Shown here in pieces: positions 25,127 through 34,196 of a DNA stretch of 64,000 bases (positions are counted from its first letter, which is position 1; each line of letters begins with the position of its first letter). The DNA comes from NORP240 sp965222175. GTDB taxonomy: Bacteria > Pseudomonadota > Gammaproteobacteria > Pseudomonadales > Pseudohongiellaceae. The notes beneath the pieces are model-generated. The model searched no databases and had not been told where the DNA came from. It worked only from the letters and a program-made list of their open reading frames with translations. The stretch covers positions 1,178,001 to 1,242,000 of the forward strand of contig OZ244938.1 in NCBI GenBank assembly GCA_965222175.1. The letters are read 5' to 3'. A program made the position numbers and the translations under genes.

Positions 25127-26065
25127 TTATTGCGGGTAAAAATCCCTTAATCCGGCCATCCGGAAGTCACGTTGCCGCAGTCCTTCCTCAAGCCGGGTCT
25201 GCTCCCCCGGGGACAGCGTGGTCAGGGGCGGCCGAAGCCGGTTCCAGTCCGGATCGCCGGAATAACAGGCTACCGTGGCTTTCAGCGCGGCAATCATCGG
25301 GAAGTCCTGGAAAAAGCCGCGAGTTTCGTCCAGCGCATCCTGCAGCCCCGGGGCCGCGTCGGTGCGCCAGTTTTCCCACAGGTTGACCAGTGCGCTGCCA
25401 TTGACATTGGCGGTGGCGGAAATGCAGCCAGCACCGCCATTTTTCATGGTCCGCAGGAGAAAACTTTCCGATCCGCAGAACACGCGGAAATCCTTCCAGC
25501 CGGCTTCCAATAGCGCGTGGGTGTTGTGCCAGTCGCCGGAACTGTCCTTGATACCGGCAATGACCTCGGGAAAGGCATTAACCAGCCGGTCGACAAGGGC
25601 AAGTGAAAGGGGCACCTGGGCTGTCGGTGGAATATGATACAGGTAGACCTGCAGTCCAGGGTCGGCGACTCTTTCGATAACCTCTGCATAATAGCGGAAC
25701 AGGCCTTCGTCGGTGACATTCTTGTAATAAAACGGTGGCAGCATCAGCACTCCCCGGCAGCCCAGGTCGGCCGCGTGGCGGGTGAGGCGCACGGTATCAC
25801 TCAGCGCGCAGGTGCCGCTTCCGGGCATCAGCCATTCCGGATCGACGCCATGCTCGGCCAGGGCATCAAGCAGCCGTATTTTTTCTTCTACCGACAGTGA
25901 GTTGGCTTCGCTGTTGGTGCCGAAAACCGCCAGCCCGACGCGCTGTGATCGCAGCCACTTGCAGTGGCTGATCAAGCGCCCGGCATCCGGATTCAGGTGA
26001 CGGTCGAACGGCGTGACCACCGGTGCAAGAATTCCCTGGAAACGTTGACTGCCCACGATCTTCAT
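25127..26065 (-). CDS. Dihydrodipicolinate synthase/N-acetylneuraminate lyase family aldolase
   Basis: A 312-residue class I aldolase. The start at 26065 (M-K-I-V-G-S-Q) follows AAGGGGAGT, a strong ribosome-binding site; a longer frame to 26092 lacks one. The Schiff-base lysine is Lys173 in AGIKDSSGD and the catalytic tyrosine Tyr143 in YLYHIPPTA. The usual GTTGE loop reads GTNSEA (49-54), so it is probably not true DapA but a relative acting on another keto acid with pyruvate. It lies downstream of nothing obviously related; a PQQ dehydrogenase gene follows on the same strand after 124 bases. Confidence 0.85.
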   Translation of the reverse strand: MKIVGSQRFQGILAPVVTPFDRHLNPDAGRLISHCKWLRSQRVGLAVFGTNSEANSLSVEEKIRLLDALAEHGVDPEWLMPGSGTCALSDTVRLTRHAADLGCRGVLMLPPFYYKNVTDEGLFRYYAEVIERVADPGLQVYLYHIPPTAQVPLSLALVDRLVNAFPEVIAGIKDSSGDWHNTHALLEAGWKDFRVFCGSESFLLRTMKNGGAGCISATANVNGSALVNLWENWRTDAAPGLQDALDETRGFFQDFPMIAALKATVACYSGDPDWNRLRPPLTTLSPGEQTRLEEGLRQRDFRMAGLRDFYPQ

Positions 26066-26283
26066 ACTCCCCTTGCTGCTTTTCCATACCACTTAGTGAC
26101 ATCCGCAAGATGTTGCCTGCTGCGTCCGCTGCCCGCCAGGTAGCGGACATCGGCTTGGCAGGAATCCGGCAACGACAATAATCGCGTAGCACTTTACGTT
26201 GCGGTTGCGGCATACTAGCAAATCCCGTCATCTTTCGGCGAGGGAAAAGCCTTTCGATACCCGACACTTAGGTCCAGGGACAG

Positions 26284-26312
26284 TTGTTGTCGCAATCCCG
26301 GGGCGCTATAGT
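26284..26312 (+). promoter_or_regulatory. Promoter of the pilin-like gene
   Basis: TTGTTG (26284-26289) and TATAGT (26307-26312) are separated by 17 bases and stand 27 bases before the ATG of the pilin-like gene. Both boxes are near consensus. Confidence 0.65.
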
Positions 26313-26338
26313 TACGCCGCGATTGAACAGGATTGATT

Positions 26339-27070
26339 ATGGACAGCAGGAAAACAGAAACCGGCGGTAAAACAGTCGTCACGGGAGTCAAGTCGGGCAG
26401 ATTCCGACTTCGGGGCCCCCGGCGGCAACAGGCAGGCAAGGCCATGACCGGCCTGATGCTGCTGCTGATCTGTATGGTAGTGGTGGCGACGCTGATCTGG
26501 CTGGTCGCCGGCTACCTGGAACGCTCCCGCGTCGAGCAGGCAGTTGCGGCACTCAACGGTACCACAGCCGCGGTGTTTGCCTACCAGGACCGCTACGGGC
26601 GGACCCCCGGCGATGACGGTCCCACGGCATCGCTGGCAGCAAGAGGTGCGGCCTGGTCCAGTGTCATCGCAGGTGACGTCGACGGTCGGCTGGACGTCAG
26701 TATCAACCAGCTGTTTACCGGCAATGGTGAATCGGCCCCGTTCTGGCAGCAACTGCGGGCGGCGGGTTTCTGGTCCGGTGATCCGGCGATCGACGGTCAG
26801 CAGGCCCTGCCGGTAAATCCCTGGGGTGGACTGGTGAGCGTGATGGCAGACGATATGGGTGGCGGCCTGGAAGGCAACAAGGTGTGTATGAGCCAGGTAC
26901 CCGGAACGGCGGCACAGGCCATTGATCTCGAGATGGACGATGGCCAGGGTGCCAGTGGACGATTGCGGGCAACAAGGGGGAGCCGTGGCGCCAATACCAA
27001 TCCTTCCAACGGAGTGCTGCCGGAACCCTACTCGGAAGATTCGGTTTATACTATTTGTTACCGGATGTGA
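26339..27070 (+). CDS. Pilin-like membrane-anchored protein of unknown function
   Basis: A 243-residue protein. A basic N-terminus (GRFRLRGPRRQQAGK) leads into one transmembrane helix at about 38-60, then AFAYQDRYGRTPGDDG-like sequence (near 80-94) resembling the start of the globular domain in type II pseudopilins and prepilin-like proteins. The canonical G|FTLIE processing site and glutamate are absent (AGKAMTGLMLLL). The rest is a Gly/Asp-rich exported domain with two cysteines. The ATG at 26339 with AGGA upstream is preferred to a TTG six bases earlier. No prepilin peptidase is nearby. Assignment as pilin-like is moderate; the function is unknown. Confidence 0.6.
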   Translation: MDSRKTETGGKTVVTGVKSGRFRLRGPRRQQAGKAMTGLMLLLICMVVVATLIWLVAGYLERSRVEQAVAALNGTTAAVFAYQDRYGRTPGDDGPTASLAARGAAWSSVIAGDVDGRLDVSINQLFTGNGESAPFWQQLRAAGFWSGDPAIDGQQALPVNPWGGLVSVMADDMGGGLEGNKVCMSQVPGTAAQAIDLEMDDGQGASGRLRATRGSRGANTNPSNGVLPEPYSEDSVYTICYRM

Positions 27071-27120
27071 GCGGACGTGGAGTCCGCGTGGACAGACATG
27101 GTCCCCAACGCCCGGCAGGT

Positions 27121-27636
27121 CTACCTGGTGCGGCTGTCGTTGCTGGAGTCTGCCGACTGGTTTCGGTCAGCCTGTCCGCCAAACAGGCTGAGCAGGACGA
27201 TTGGCCAGATGCCCACGTGTACCATGACATCGGCGGTATTGAAGACATAGTTCCAATAGGGAATATGTTGAATATCGATGAAATCGATAACGCTGCCGTA
27301 AACAAACCGATCCATGACATTGCTGGCACCACCGCCGACAATAAAGCCGAAACAGACATACTCATAACGGTGTATACCCTGTCCGATTGCCAGGTAGAGA
27401 GTGACGCCGGCCAACAGCAGGCCGCTTATCAGGGCGAAAAGCCAGCCGCTGCCCTGTAGCATGCCGAAAACGCCACCATGGTTGCGTATGTGGGTAAAAT
27501 GAATAAGGTTGTTAATTTCAACGGTGCTGTTTTCAGGAATACTGGCATTGACCAGGTAGCCGCTGAACTGGGCGAATCCCAGGGTTGCCAGGGCAATGGC
27601 GGAAAACAGCAGCAGGTAACTTGAACGTTGGTGCAT
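27121..27636 (-). CDS. Divergent lipoprotein signal peptidase (LspA family)
   Basis: A 171-residue membrane protein with four hydrophobic helices. The LspA signatures are visible: RNHGGVFGML (51-60), GGGASNVMDRFVYGSVIDF with Asp109, and FNTADVMVHVG with Asp136; Asp109 and Asp136 would be the catalytic pair that cleaves prolipoproteins in the inner membrane. The usual Asp in the first helix is missing (ATLGFAQF). The start at 27636 has AGGATTACAGC upstream. It is not in the common ileS-lspA-fkpB setting, so it is probably a second copy. It is convergent with the pilin-like gene. Confidence 0.8.
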   Translation of the reverse strand: MHQRSSYLLLFSAIALATLGFAQFSGYLVNASIPENSTVEINNLIHFTHIRNHGGVFGMLQGSGWLFALISGLLLAGVTLYLAIGQGIHRYEYVCFGFIVGGGASNVMDRFVYGSVIDFIDIQHIPYWNYVFNTADVMVHVGIWPIVLLSLFGGQADRNQSADSSNDSRTR

Positions 27637-27807
27637 GCTGTAATCCTGTATGAAATCCCGGGTCGCTTGTTGCCGTGTTGGTCGCCAAGAATAGCACAGT
27701 CGCCGAGGTGACACTCCCGGCCTTGACTCCCCGGGTGGTGTTCCCCGTACCTGGCCTGGGTCGCCCGGCAATTCCCGCTACCTGATCACTCCGGGTTCCC
27801 TGCAGCA

Positions 27808-28080
27808 ATGACCGACCCTGCCAAGCAAAGACGCCATCGACGCCGGGTAGTTATCGTCTACCTGTTTTTCAAAAAAACCCAGCGCTATCTGCCGCCGGTG
27901 TTGCGCGGGCTGATAGGACTGCTGCTGGTATTGCTGGGCCTTGTCGGCTTCCTGCCTATAGTCGGTTTCTGGATGATCCCCCTGGGCCTGGCGGTAATGG
28001 CCACTGATATTCCGCCGCTTAAGCGCTGGGTCCGGCGCCGGATCCATTTTCATCGTCGACGCAATGACCAGCTTCGCTGA
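27808..28080 (+). CDS. Small membrane protein
   Basis: A 90-residue protein with a very basic N-terminus (KQRRHRRRVVIVYLFFKK), two hydrophobic helices (LIGLLLVLLGLVGFLPIVG and FWMIPLGLAVMA) and a basic tail. It resembles the small PGPG-type inner-membrane proteins of unknown function. Its 3' end overlaps the 3' end of the convergent phosphatase gene by 62 bases. Start ATG at 27808 has CCTGCAGCA upstream, a weak ribosome-binding site. Confidence 0.6.
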   Translation: MTDPAKQRRHRRRVVIVYLFFKKTQRYLPPVLRGLIGLLLVLLGLVGFLPIVGFWMIPLGLAVMATDIPPLKRWVRRRIHFHRRRNDQLR

Positions 28081-28696
28081 GAGCAGTGGCAGCCGTGTAA
28101 TCCTCGCCGGCATAAAGAACAATCCGGCCATTACCGGCAGTATCGACGTCGACGATGCTGTGGGCGCAGTTATGTAATTTCGGTGGATCCCAGAGGCGGT
28201 CAAGCGGGCGGTTTTCGACGTGACAAAGAATCGATTTGAGAATGGCCCCGTGACTGACGATTGCCACCTGGTCGTGCCCGGGCAGACAACAGACCTCCCG
28301 CAGCGCCGCCATGCCCCGGTCCTGCAACTGTCGAAAATTCTCGGCACCGTCCAGGGAAAACCGCTGGGGTTCATGCCAGAAATTATGGAATTGTTCAGAG
28401 TCCTCGTGTGCCAGATCGTCGTAGAGGCTGCCTTCCCAGGGCCCCAGGTTGATCTCCCGCAACTGGTCATGGTAGCTGATCTCCACGGTGGCATGGTGAA
28501 ACAGCAGGTCGGCAGTTTGTCGGGTTCTGTGGCTGGTACTGCAATAGACGCGGCTGATGTCATGGGTCTGTAGATGCCTGGCCAGTTCCCTGGCCTGATT
28601 CCTGCCGCGCTCGGTCAGGCGGGATTCCTGCTGTCCCTGGATGCGCCGAATCGCATTCCAGTCGGTTTCGCCGTGGCGAATGAGGTGAATCAGCAC
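28019..28696 (-). CDS. Histidine phosphatase (phosphoglycerate mutase-like) family protein
   Basis: A 225-residue member of the histidine phosphatase superfamily with the RHG motif LIRHGETDW (phosphohistidine His8) and the second histidine in AIVSHGAILKS. GTG at 28696 is chosen: it lies 2 bases after the glpK stop and is preceded by GGAG; a longer frame to 28744 would run into glpK. It is like CobC/GpmB enzymes, but the substrate is unknown. It is the second gene of a glpK operon, so a role with phosphorylated glycerol intermediates is possible but unproven. Confidence 0.8.
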   Translation of the reverse strand: MLIHLIRHGETDWNAIRRIQGQQESRLTERGRNQARELARHLQTHDISRVYCSTSHRTRQTADLLFHHATVEISYHDQLREINLGPWEGSLYDDLAHEDSEQFHNFWHEPQRFSLDGAENFRQLQDRGMAALREVCCLPGHDQVAIVSHGAILKSILCHVENRPLDRLWDPPKLHNCAHSIVDVDTAGNGRIVLYAGEDYTAATALSEAGHCVDDENGSGAGPSA

Positions 28697-28698
28697 GT

Positions 28699-30189
28699 CT
28701 AGGGACTCCGCTTGCTGCGGGTTCTTGCCACGGCATCCAGCCAACCGGCATAGCGCTGCGTTCTCCAGGATTCGTCCTTGTTCGGGGAAAACGAACGTTC
28801 CAGCAACCAGTGTTCTGAGATGTCCGTGGTAGAGCTGAAAAAGCCCGCCTGCAGTCCGGCCAGGTAGGCTGCTCCCAGTGCCGTGGTTTCGATAACGGCG
28901 GGACGGTCTATGCGACAGCCGAGAATATCCGCCAGGGCCTGCACCATGAAGTCATTAGCCACCATGCCGCCATCAACCCTTATTGTGGTAAAACTGGCGC
29001 CATCGCGATTGATCGCCTGCAGCAGGTCGCGAGTCTGGTAACAGACGGAAAGTAAGGCGGCGGTGACCACCTCCTTGATACCGGTATCCCGGGTCAGGCC
29101 GAAAATCGCACCGCGGGCGTCGGGATCCCAGTAAGGCGCCCCCAGTCCGGTGAAGGCCGGAACCAGGTAAACGGACAGCTGGTCACCGGTCTGCCGTGCC
29201 AGGGCTTCGGATTCGGCGGCATTGCTGATCAGTTTCAGGCCGTCCCGGATCCACTGCATGGTGGCACCGGCCATAAATATACTGCCTTCCACGGCGTAAG
29301 CAGTCTCGCCCGCCAGTCGGTAGGCAACAGTGGTCAGCAAACGATTCCGGGATTGCAGAATTTCCGCACCGGTATTCAGTAATAGAAAGCAACCCGTTCC
29401 GTAAGTGCTTTTTGCCATTCCGGCATCGAAACAGCATTGCCCGAATGCTGCCGCCTGCTGGTCGCCGGCGATTCCCTGGACTGGAATTTCACTGCCAAGA
29501 ACATCGACAGCGGTAATACCGAAATCTGCCGCACTATCCCGCACCTCGGGTAAAATGCCTGCTGGAATGTCAAACAGTTCCAGCAATTCCTCATCCCATC
29601 GTTGTTCACGGATATTGAACAGTAATGTGCGGGAGGCATTGGTTGCATCGGTACAGTGGGCCCTGCCGCCGGTCAGTCGCCACAACAGGAAACTGTCCAC
29701 GGTGCCGAAGGCCAGTTCTCCGCGCTCCGCTCTTTCCCGGGCACCGTCGACGTGCTCCAGGATCCAGTTGATCTTGGAAGCCGAGAAATAAGGATCCAAC
29801 AGTAAACCGGTTTTCTGCTGTATGCGGGACTCCAGCCCCCTTTTTTTCAAGGCTTCACAATATTCGGTAGTTCGCCGGTCCTGCCAGACGATGGCATGGT
29901 GAACGGGTTTGCCCGTTTTCCTGTCCCAGATCACCGTGGTTTCACGCTGGTTGGTGATGCCGATGGTGTCAATGTCACGGGGCATCAGCCCGGCTTTTCG
30001 CAGGGCCAGCCTGCAGCTGTTCAACGTGGTCTGCCAGATTGCTTCGGGATCGTGTTCCACCCAGCCATTGTCGGGGAACAGCTGTGGAAATTCCTCCTGG
30101 CCGATGCCCAGCCGGTTACCCTGCTGATCGAAAACAATGGCGCGGCTGCTGGTGGTCCCTTGATCTATAGCCAGAATATTGCAAGTCAT
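28699..30189 (-). CDS. glpK: Glycerol kinase
   Basis: A 496-residue FGGY-family kinase that phosphorylates glycerol to glycerol-3-phosphate in the cytosol. Start MTCNILAIDQGTTSSRAIVF with DQGTTSS at 9-15 for ATP phosphate binding; GIAGDQQAAAFGQ and the C-terminal RVDGGMVANDFMVQ are diagnostic. The ATG at 30189 with GGAAGGACAGG is preferred to an upstream start. Divergent from glpD across 358 bases, giving a complete glycerol-to-dihydroxyacetone-phosphate route. No glpF or glpR is seen. Confidence 0.96.
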   Translation of the reverse strand: MTCNILAIDQGTTSSRAIVFDQQGNRLGIGQEEFPQLFPDNGWVEHDPEAIWQTTLNSCRLALRKAGLMPRDIDTIGITNQRETTVIWDRKTGKPVHHAIVWQDRRTTEYCEALKKRGLESRIQQKTGLLLDPYFSASKINWILEHVDGARERAERGELAFGTVDSFLLWRLTGGRAHCTDATNASRTLLFNIREQRWDEELLELFDIPAGILPEVRDSAADFGITAVDVLGSEIPVQGIAGDQQAAAFGQCCFDAGMAKSTYGTGCFLLLNTGAEILQSRNRLLTTVAYRLAGETAYAVEGSIFMAGATMQWIRDGLKLISNAAESEALARQTGDQLSVYLVPAFTGLGAPYWDPDARGAIFGLTRDTGIKEVVTAALLSVCYQTRDLLQAINRDGASFTTIRVDGGMVANDFMVQALADILGCRIDRPAVIETTALGAAYLAGLQAGFFSSTTDISEHWLLERSFSPNKDESWRTQRYAGWLDAVARTRSKRSP

Positions 30190-30547
30190 CCTGTCCTTCC
30201 GTAATCGGTTACATCCGGTAGCAAGATACGCCAAAACCGGGTGTCAACGCCATTCTGGTTTCCGGCTATGCCGCGAAGGTGGCCCGGTGGCCATGCACCT
30301 GGAAAAGCAGTGTATCCTATCCGGCCGGCACTGCGTAAGCGGACAGCGGCACAGCTACCTGGCGGGGCGAAACCGACGACATCCTCCAGCCGATAACTTA
30401 TGCTCGATCCGGTGGATTGCTATACTGCTGCCCTTTGCGCACCAGCAGGACCTTGACACTGTGGCAGGGTCGGGCGGTAGTCATTCATGAAGACAAGCCG
30501 GTGAGCTGTACTTTCCTCCTGTCACTGGTAGCACGGGATGCCCTGAT
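30190..30547. other. Divergent glpK-glpD control region
   Basis: These 358 bases lie between the two divergent starts and should hold both promoters. On the plus strand an extended -10 box TGCTATACT (30418-30426) is clear but its -35 is poor; a TTGACA occurs at 30452-30457 without a good -10. No GlpR-type operator was confirmed by eye. No gene is seen here. Confidence 0.45.
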
Positions 30548-32047
30548 ATGGACAATTACGACCTTGCGATTATCGGCGGCGGTATCAACGGCGCAGGCAT
30601 CGCCGCCGATGCAGCGGGCAGGGGTCTGCGGGTCGCACTATTCGAACAGGCTGACCTGGGAAGCGCCACGTCGTCGGCGTCCACCAAGCTGGTCCACGGG
30701 GGTCTGCGCTACCTGGAAACCTGGGAATTCGCGCTGGTGCGCAAGGCGCTCAAGGAATCCCAGCTGCTGCTGGAACTGGCACCGCACCTGATTCAGCCTG
30801 TCGATATCCACCTGCCGTACCAGAAGCATCTCCGCCCCTGGCTGATGATTCGTGCCGGCCTGTTTCTCTACAATCACCTTGCTTCGCGTCCCTCTTATCC
30901 TGCTGCCAGGGCGATTCGATTCGCACCGGACTCGCCACTCAACAGCGATCTGACCCGGGGGTTCAGCTTTTCCGATGGCCAGGTGGACGACTCCCGCCTG
31001 GTGGTATTGAACGCGATACAGGCCCGGAACCAGGGGGCTGACGTGTTTGTCCGGCATCGCTGCAACAGGCTTCAGCCAGGGGATGACTGCTGGGAGTTGA
31101 CCGTTGCAGACCTTGATGCCGCGGACGACCGGAGATTTACGGCCAGGGCCGTGGTCAACGCCGGCGGGCCATGGGTCAGTTCGCTGTTCGACAACTGCAC
31201 CGGCAATCAGGCCAGCCACCGGATGCGTCTGGTCAAGGGAAGTCATATCGTCGTGCCGCGGGTTTATCCCGGGTCACAGGCTTATATGCTGCAGAACGAG
31301 GACGGTCGCATAGCTTTCGTTATTCCTTACCAGGAAGAATTTACCATGATCGGTACAACCGAGGCCGAGTTCGCGGGAGATCCCGGCGCCGCAACCATTT
31401 CTGACCAGGAAGTGGACTACCTGCTGGAGATATTCAACAGCTATTTCAAGACCCGGCTGGACGCCACGGATATCGTCAACACCTGGTCCGGCGTCCGCCC
31501 CCTGATCGACGAAAGCGACGCGTCGGCCACCCGTGCCTCCCGGGATTATCGACTGGTTTTCGAGGATACCCCGGTGCCGCTGCTGTCGGTTTACGGCGGC
31601 AAGTTGACCACGTACCGGTTGCTGGCGGAACAGGCGGTTGACAGGTTGAAGAAAGTTTTCCCCGATCTCGGCCCATCCCGTACCGATAGTGACTGCCTGC
31701 CGGGAGGAGATTTTCAAACGCGGGACACTCTGCAGGATGCCCTGTCCCGGGAATATCCATGGCTTGAAGCCGGACTGCTGCGGCGCTGGATAGCCAGTTA
31801 CGGCACCCTGACCAGGACGCTACTGGCTGATTGCAGCCAGCCTGCAGATCTGGGCACCGGGTTCGGTCACGGACTGAGCCAGCGGGAGGTGGATTATCTG
31901 GTAGACAGGGAGTGGGCCAGGACTGTCGATGATATTCTGTGGCGTCGAACCAAGCTTGGTCTGCACTTCACCCAGGCCGAACAGCAGTCTCTGCAGGCGT
32001 ACCTGGACCGGCGACCGGGCGGTAATTCTTCCAGCGCAGAGGACTGA
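30548..32047 (+). CDS. glpD: Glycerol-3-phosphate dehydrogenase (aerobic, FAD)
   Basis: A 499-residue FAD enzyme at the inner membrane that oxidises glycerol-3-phosphate to dihydroxyacetone phosphate and passes electrons to quinone. The Rossmann motif GGGINGAG (10-17) is at the N-terminus, followed by SSASTKLVHGGLRYLE, typical of GlpD. The C-terminal domain includes RELxxL-like YLVDREWARTVDDILWRRTK. The usual ribosome-binding site is weak (GGGATGCCCTGAT). It is paired with divergent glpK. Confidence 0.95.
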   Translation: MDNYDLAIIGGGINGAGIAADAAGRGLRVALFEQADLGSATSSASTKLVHGGLRYLETWEFALVRKALKESQLLLELAPHLIQPVDIHLPYQKHLRPWLMIRAGLFLYNHLASRPSYPAARAIRFAPDSPLNSDLTRGFSFSDGQVDDSRLVVLNAIQARNQGADVFVRHRCNRLQPGDDCWELTVADLDAADDRRFTARAVVNAGGPWVSSLFDNCTGNQASHRMRLVKGSHIVVPRVYPGSQAYMLQNEDGRIAFVIPYQEEFTMIGTTEAEFAGDPGAATISDQEVDYLLEIFNSYFKTRLDATDIVNTWSGVRPLIDESDASATRASRDYRLVFEDTPVPLLSVYGGKLTTYRLLAEQAVDRLKKVFPDLGPSRTDSDCLPGGDFQTRDTLQDALSREYPWLEAGLLRRWIASYGTLTRTLLADCSQPADLGTGFGHGLSQREVDYLVDREWARTVDDILWRRTKLGLHFTQAEQQSLQAYLDRRPGGNSSSAED

Positions 32048-32117
32048 ACGCCCGGCTCGTGGCCGGCGCGACAGGCACTGGTGTCATTCCGGTAATGGGC
32101 ACCGGCAACAGTTCGAC

Positions 32118-32630
32118 TTATCGGAACAGCCTGGTCTGTTTCCGGGACTGCTCCACCTGGGCGGCCAGTGCCCGGCAGCGGGTATTCCACTGCTCCCGCA
32201 TGCTGTCGGCATGACCGGCCAGGGCAGGGGACAGCTCAAAGCTCAGCTTCATGCGGGTCTTCCCGTTATCCTCGTAGAGTTCCATGGTCAACAGCACCAG
32301 GGCGGCAGTTTCCGGATCATCACCGATGGTACAGGACAGTTTGTCCGGACGACGGATCTCGCGATACTCGCCACAAAGCAGATGCCGGTGACCCTGCCGT
32401 ATGACTTCGAGAATAAAGCTGCCGCCGGGCAATGGCCTGTTTTCCAGCCGGATGACTTCCTGATCCGGATCCTTTGACCCGAACATCCAGCTGCCTGCCA
32501 GGTAGGGAATCAGCCAGGCATCGAACACATTTTCCAGGGTTGCCGAAAAACTGCGGCGAATCTGAAATTTCACCGGCCTGGCGCTGGCCTTTTCCCCGTC
32601 TGTGAAAAAAGTCATCTGCTTGTTGCTCAT
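32118..32630 (-). CDS. SRPBCC/AHSA1-family protein
   Basis: A 170-residue soluble protein with the START-like fold pattern of the AHSA1 group: an early basic beta strand (FQIRRSFSATLENVFDAWL), GGSFILEVI, and a late TRMKLSFELSPALAGH. The ATG at 32630 with GGGGAAGCC is preferred over a start at 32732 that would run into the neighbouring gene. The ligand or partner is unknown. It follows the secreted protein gene at 32650 on the same strand, 19 bases away, and is probably co-transcribed. Confidence 0.65.
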   Translation of the reverse strand: MSNKQMTFFTDGEKASARPVKFQIRRSFSATLENVFDAWLIPYLAGSWMFGSKDPDQEVIRLENRPLPGGSFILEVIRQGHRHLLCGEYREIRRPDKLSCTIGDDPETAALVLLTMELYEDNGKTRMKLSFELSPALAGHADSMREQWNTRCRALAAQVEQSRKQTRLFR

Positions 32631-32649
32631 GGCTTCCCCGGACAGGACA

Positions 32650-33672
32650 CTAGTCCCCGGCTTGCTCCACGTCGTCAATCCTGGCGCCGGCAAGTACGCC
32701 GGGCAGGGAGTAATTGCCTTCATGACAGGCATACTCGTATAGCCTGTCGCTGGTCAGCTTCATGGGTATTTCACCGCTGAAATCACTGACGAAGGTTACC
32801 GGATCATGCACCGTGAACTGGTAGTTGATGGTATCGTCGGCAACTCGGGTGAAGCGTTCCGTAACGGTCATTTCCGGTGAGGAGTTCCTGAACCGCTGGC
32901 CGGGATTGAAGCGGGTTGTTTCCACCACCAGGGTGTCGCCGTCCCAATATCCCGTGGAGTCACCCATCCAGGGCCGCAGGACTTCCGGTAACGGGCTGTT
33001 GTCGATGCGGATAATACGGGCATCGTGAACCATTTCCACCAGGATCATCACGTAACCGGGAGACTGAACTATCTGGTAGTGATTGTTGTACAGGATTGGC
33101 AGCATGGGTGGGCCCGAGTTGGAACCGAATGACATGAGGCAGCGTTCCGGGAGCGGCCGGGCTTCCGGGCCGGAAAACGCGCCCCGTTCTTCCCGCTGTT
33201 GCCTGGCCCGGTCGATTCGCGCGCTGGCGGCAGCCGTGTAGTCCGGCAACTGACCGTCCGGGGGGTCTACCAGCAGGGAACTGCGGTATTCGCCGTTGTA
33301 GACTGCCACGCGGGTGCCGTCATCGAACCAGAAGTTGTTGTAACTGTCTTCGAGGTCAATCTGGTCTTTCTCCGGTGGTGGTCTATCGGGGTCGCTGGGC
33401 TGATCCTGTTGCGCCGAGTATTCTGCCACCTGGCGTTCCAGGGCAATCGCCTGTTCGCGGGTCAGTACCAGGTTGTCGAATTCTGCTGGCCTGGTCAGCG
33501 GCGTGATGGTGTTGTTGGTCCAGGTGCCCTGCAGATCCGGGGCACCGAACGCTGTCCGTGGTGCCTGGTAGCCGTTTTCCTGGGCAACAGCTGTTAAAGG
33601 ACACAACAGGCCGAACCAGGCGATTAACAGGCCGGGCCTGGTGGTCCGGGCCACTCCTTTACGAATTCTCAT
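32650..33672 (-). CDS. Secreted protein of unknown function
   Basis: A 340-residue protein with a signal peptide (LLIAWFGLLCPLTAVAQ, cleavage near residue 31). The mature part has regular, family-like features: FGAPDLQGTWTNN, a tyrosine-rich YNNHYQIVQSPGYVMI stretch, MVHDARIIRIDN, MGDSTGYWDGDTLVVETTRF and TVTERFTRV. I recognise this pattern from uncharacterised exported proteins of environmental proteobacteria and acidobacteria but know no function. The start at 33672 has CAGGAGATTCCC upstream. No catalytic motif is evident. Confidence 0.65.
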   Translation of the reverse strand: MRIRKGVARTTRPGLLIAWFGLLCPLTAVAQENGYQAPRTAFGAPDLQGTWTNNTITPLTRPAEFDNLVLTREQAIALERQVAEYSAQQDQPSDPDRPPPEKDQIDLEDSYNNFWFDDGTRVAVYNGEYRSSLLVDPPDGQLPDYTAAASARIDRARQQREERGAFSGPEARPLPERCLMSFGSNSGPPMLPILYNNHYQIVQSPGYVMILVEMVHDARIIRIDNSPLPEVLRPWMGDSTGYWDGDTLVVETTRFNPGQRFRNSSPEMTVTERFTRVADDTINYQFTVHDPVTFVSDFSGEIPMKLTSDRLYEYACHEGNYSLPGVLAGARIDDVEQAGD

Positions 33673-33761
33673 GGGAATCTCCTGAATGGGTTCATACCTG
33701 TACGTTAATACCACGGCGCCCCGTCTGCAACCGCCGGCTGGCTGGAAGCACAGTGCGTTGT

Positions 33762-34196
33762 TTACTCGAGGCCGACTCCCCGTGCCATCAGCACCGCCAG
33801 CAACGGCATCACTACCAGCAGCGCCAGTTCCAGGCGCAGCAACCAGACCAGGGATGGCGGAACCGGCAATTCATCGACGTCGGTGTTTCGATGCCGGATA
33901 AAAAACACGGCCGGGTAAATGGAGAGCAGTGCAATGACCACGAAAATGCCAAGCTTGGCCTGGAACAGAACATTGCTGGAATAAAACTCGACGGGCCTGC
34001 CTACCCACAGCCACAGCGTCAATCCGAACAGTAAAACCAGCAGGGCGCTGAGCCCGTAGACGGCATCGATCTTCGCCAGGTTACGGGCATCTTCACCGGT
34101 GATTTTTCGTGCTATGGCCATGTTTTCTATGACCAGGGCGCCTGCCAGGATCACGATAGCGATGAGGTGCAGGTATCTGAACAGGATGTAGCTCAT
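33762..34196 (-). CDS. DUF2214-like integral membrane protein
   Basis: A 144-residue protein with four hydrophobic helices: IAIVILAGALVIE, LSALLVLLFGLTLWLWV, LGIFVVIALLSIYPAVFF and LALLVVMPLLAVLMARG. FRYLHLIAIV at the start and the conserved pattern of a histidine in helix 1 and AKLGIF in helix 3 resemble the DUF2214 inner-membrane family of unknown function. Start taken at 34196. It stands apart, with 89 bases to the next gene. Confidence 0.65.
   Translation of the reverse strand: MSYILFRYLHLIAIVILAGALVIENMAIARKITGEDARNLAKIDAVYGLSALLVLLFGLTLWLWVGRPVEFYSSNVLFQAKLGIFVVIALLSIYPAVFFIRHRNTDVDELPVPPSLVWLLRLELALLVVMPLLAVLMARGVGLE

Noticed and set aside
22960..26065. PQQ dehydrogenase and DHDPS-family aldolase as one catabolic operon
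   Set aside because: They are on the same strand, but 124 bases apart and without a shared substrate clue; co-function is not supported.
32631..32649. Third copy of the CCGGACAGG motif
   Set aside because: The match is limited to about 16 bases and lies beside coding sequence; chance cannot be excluded.
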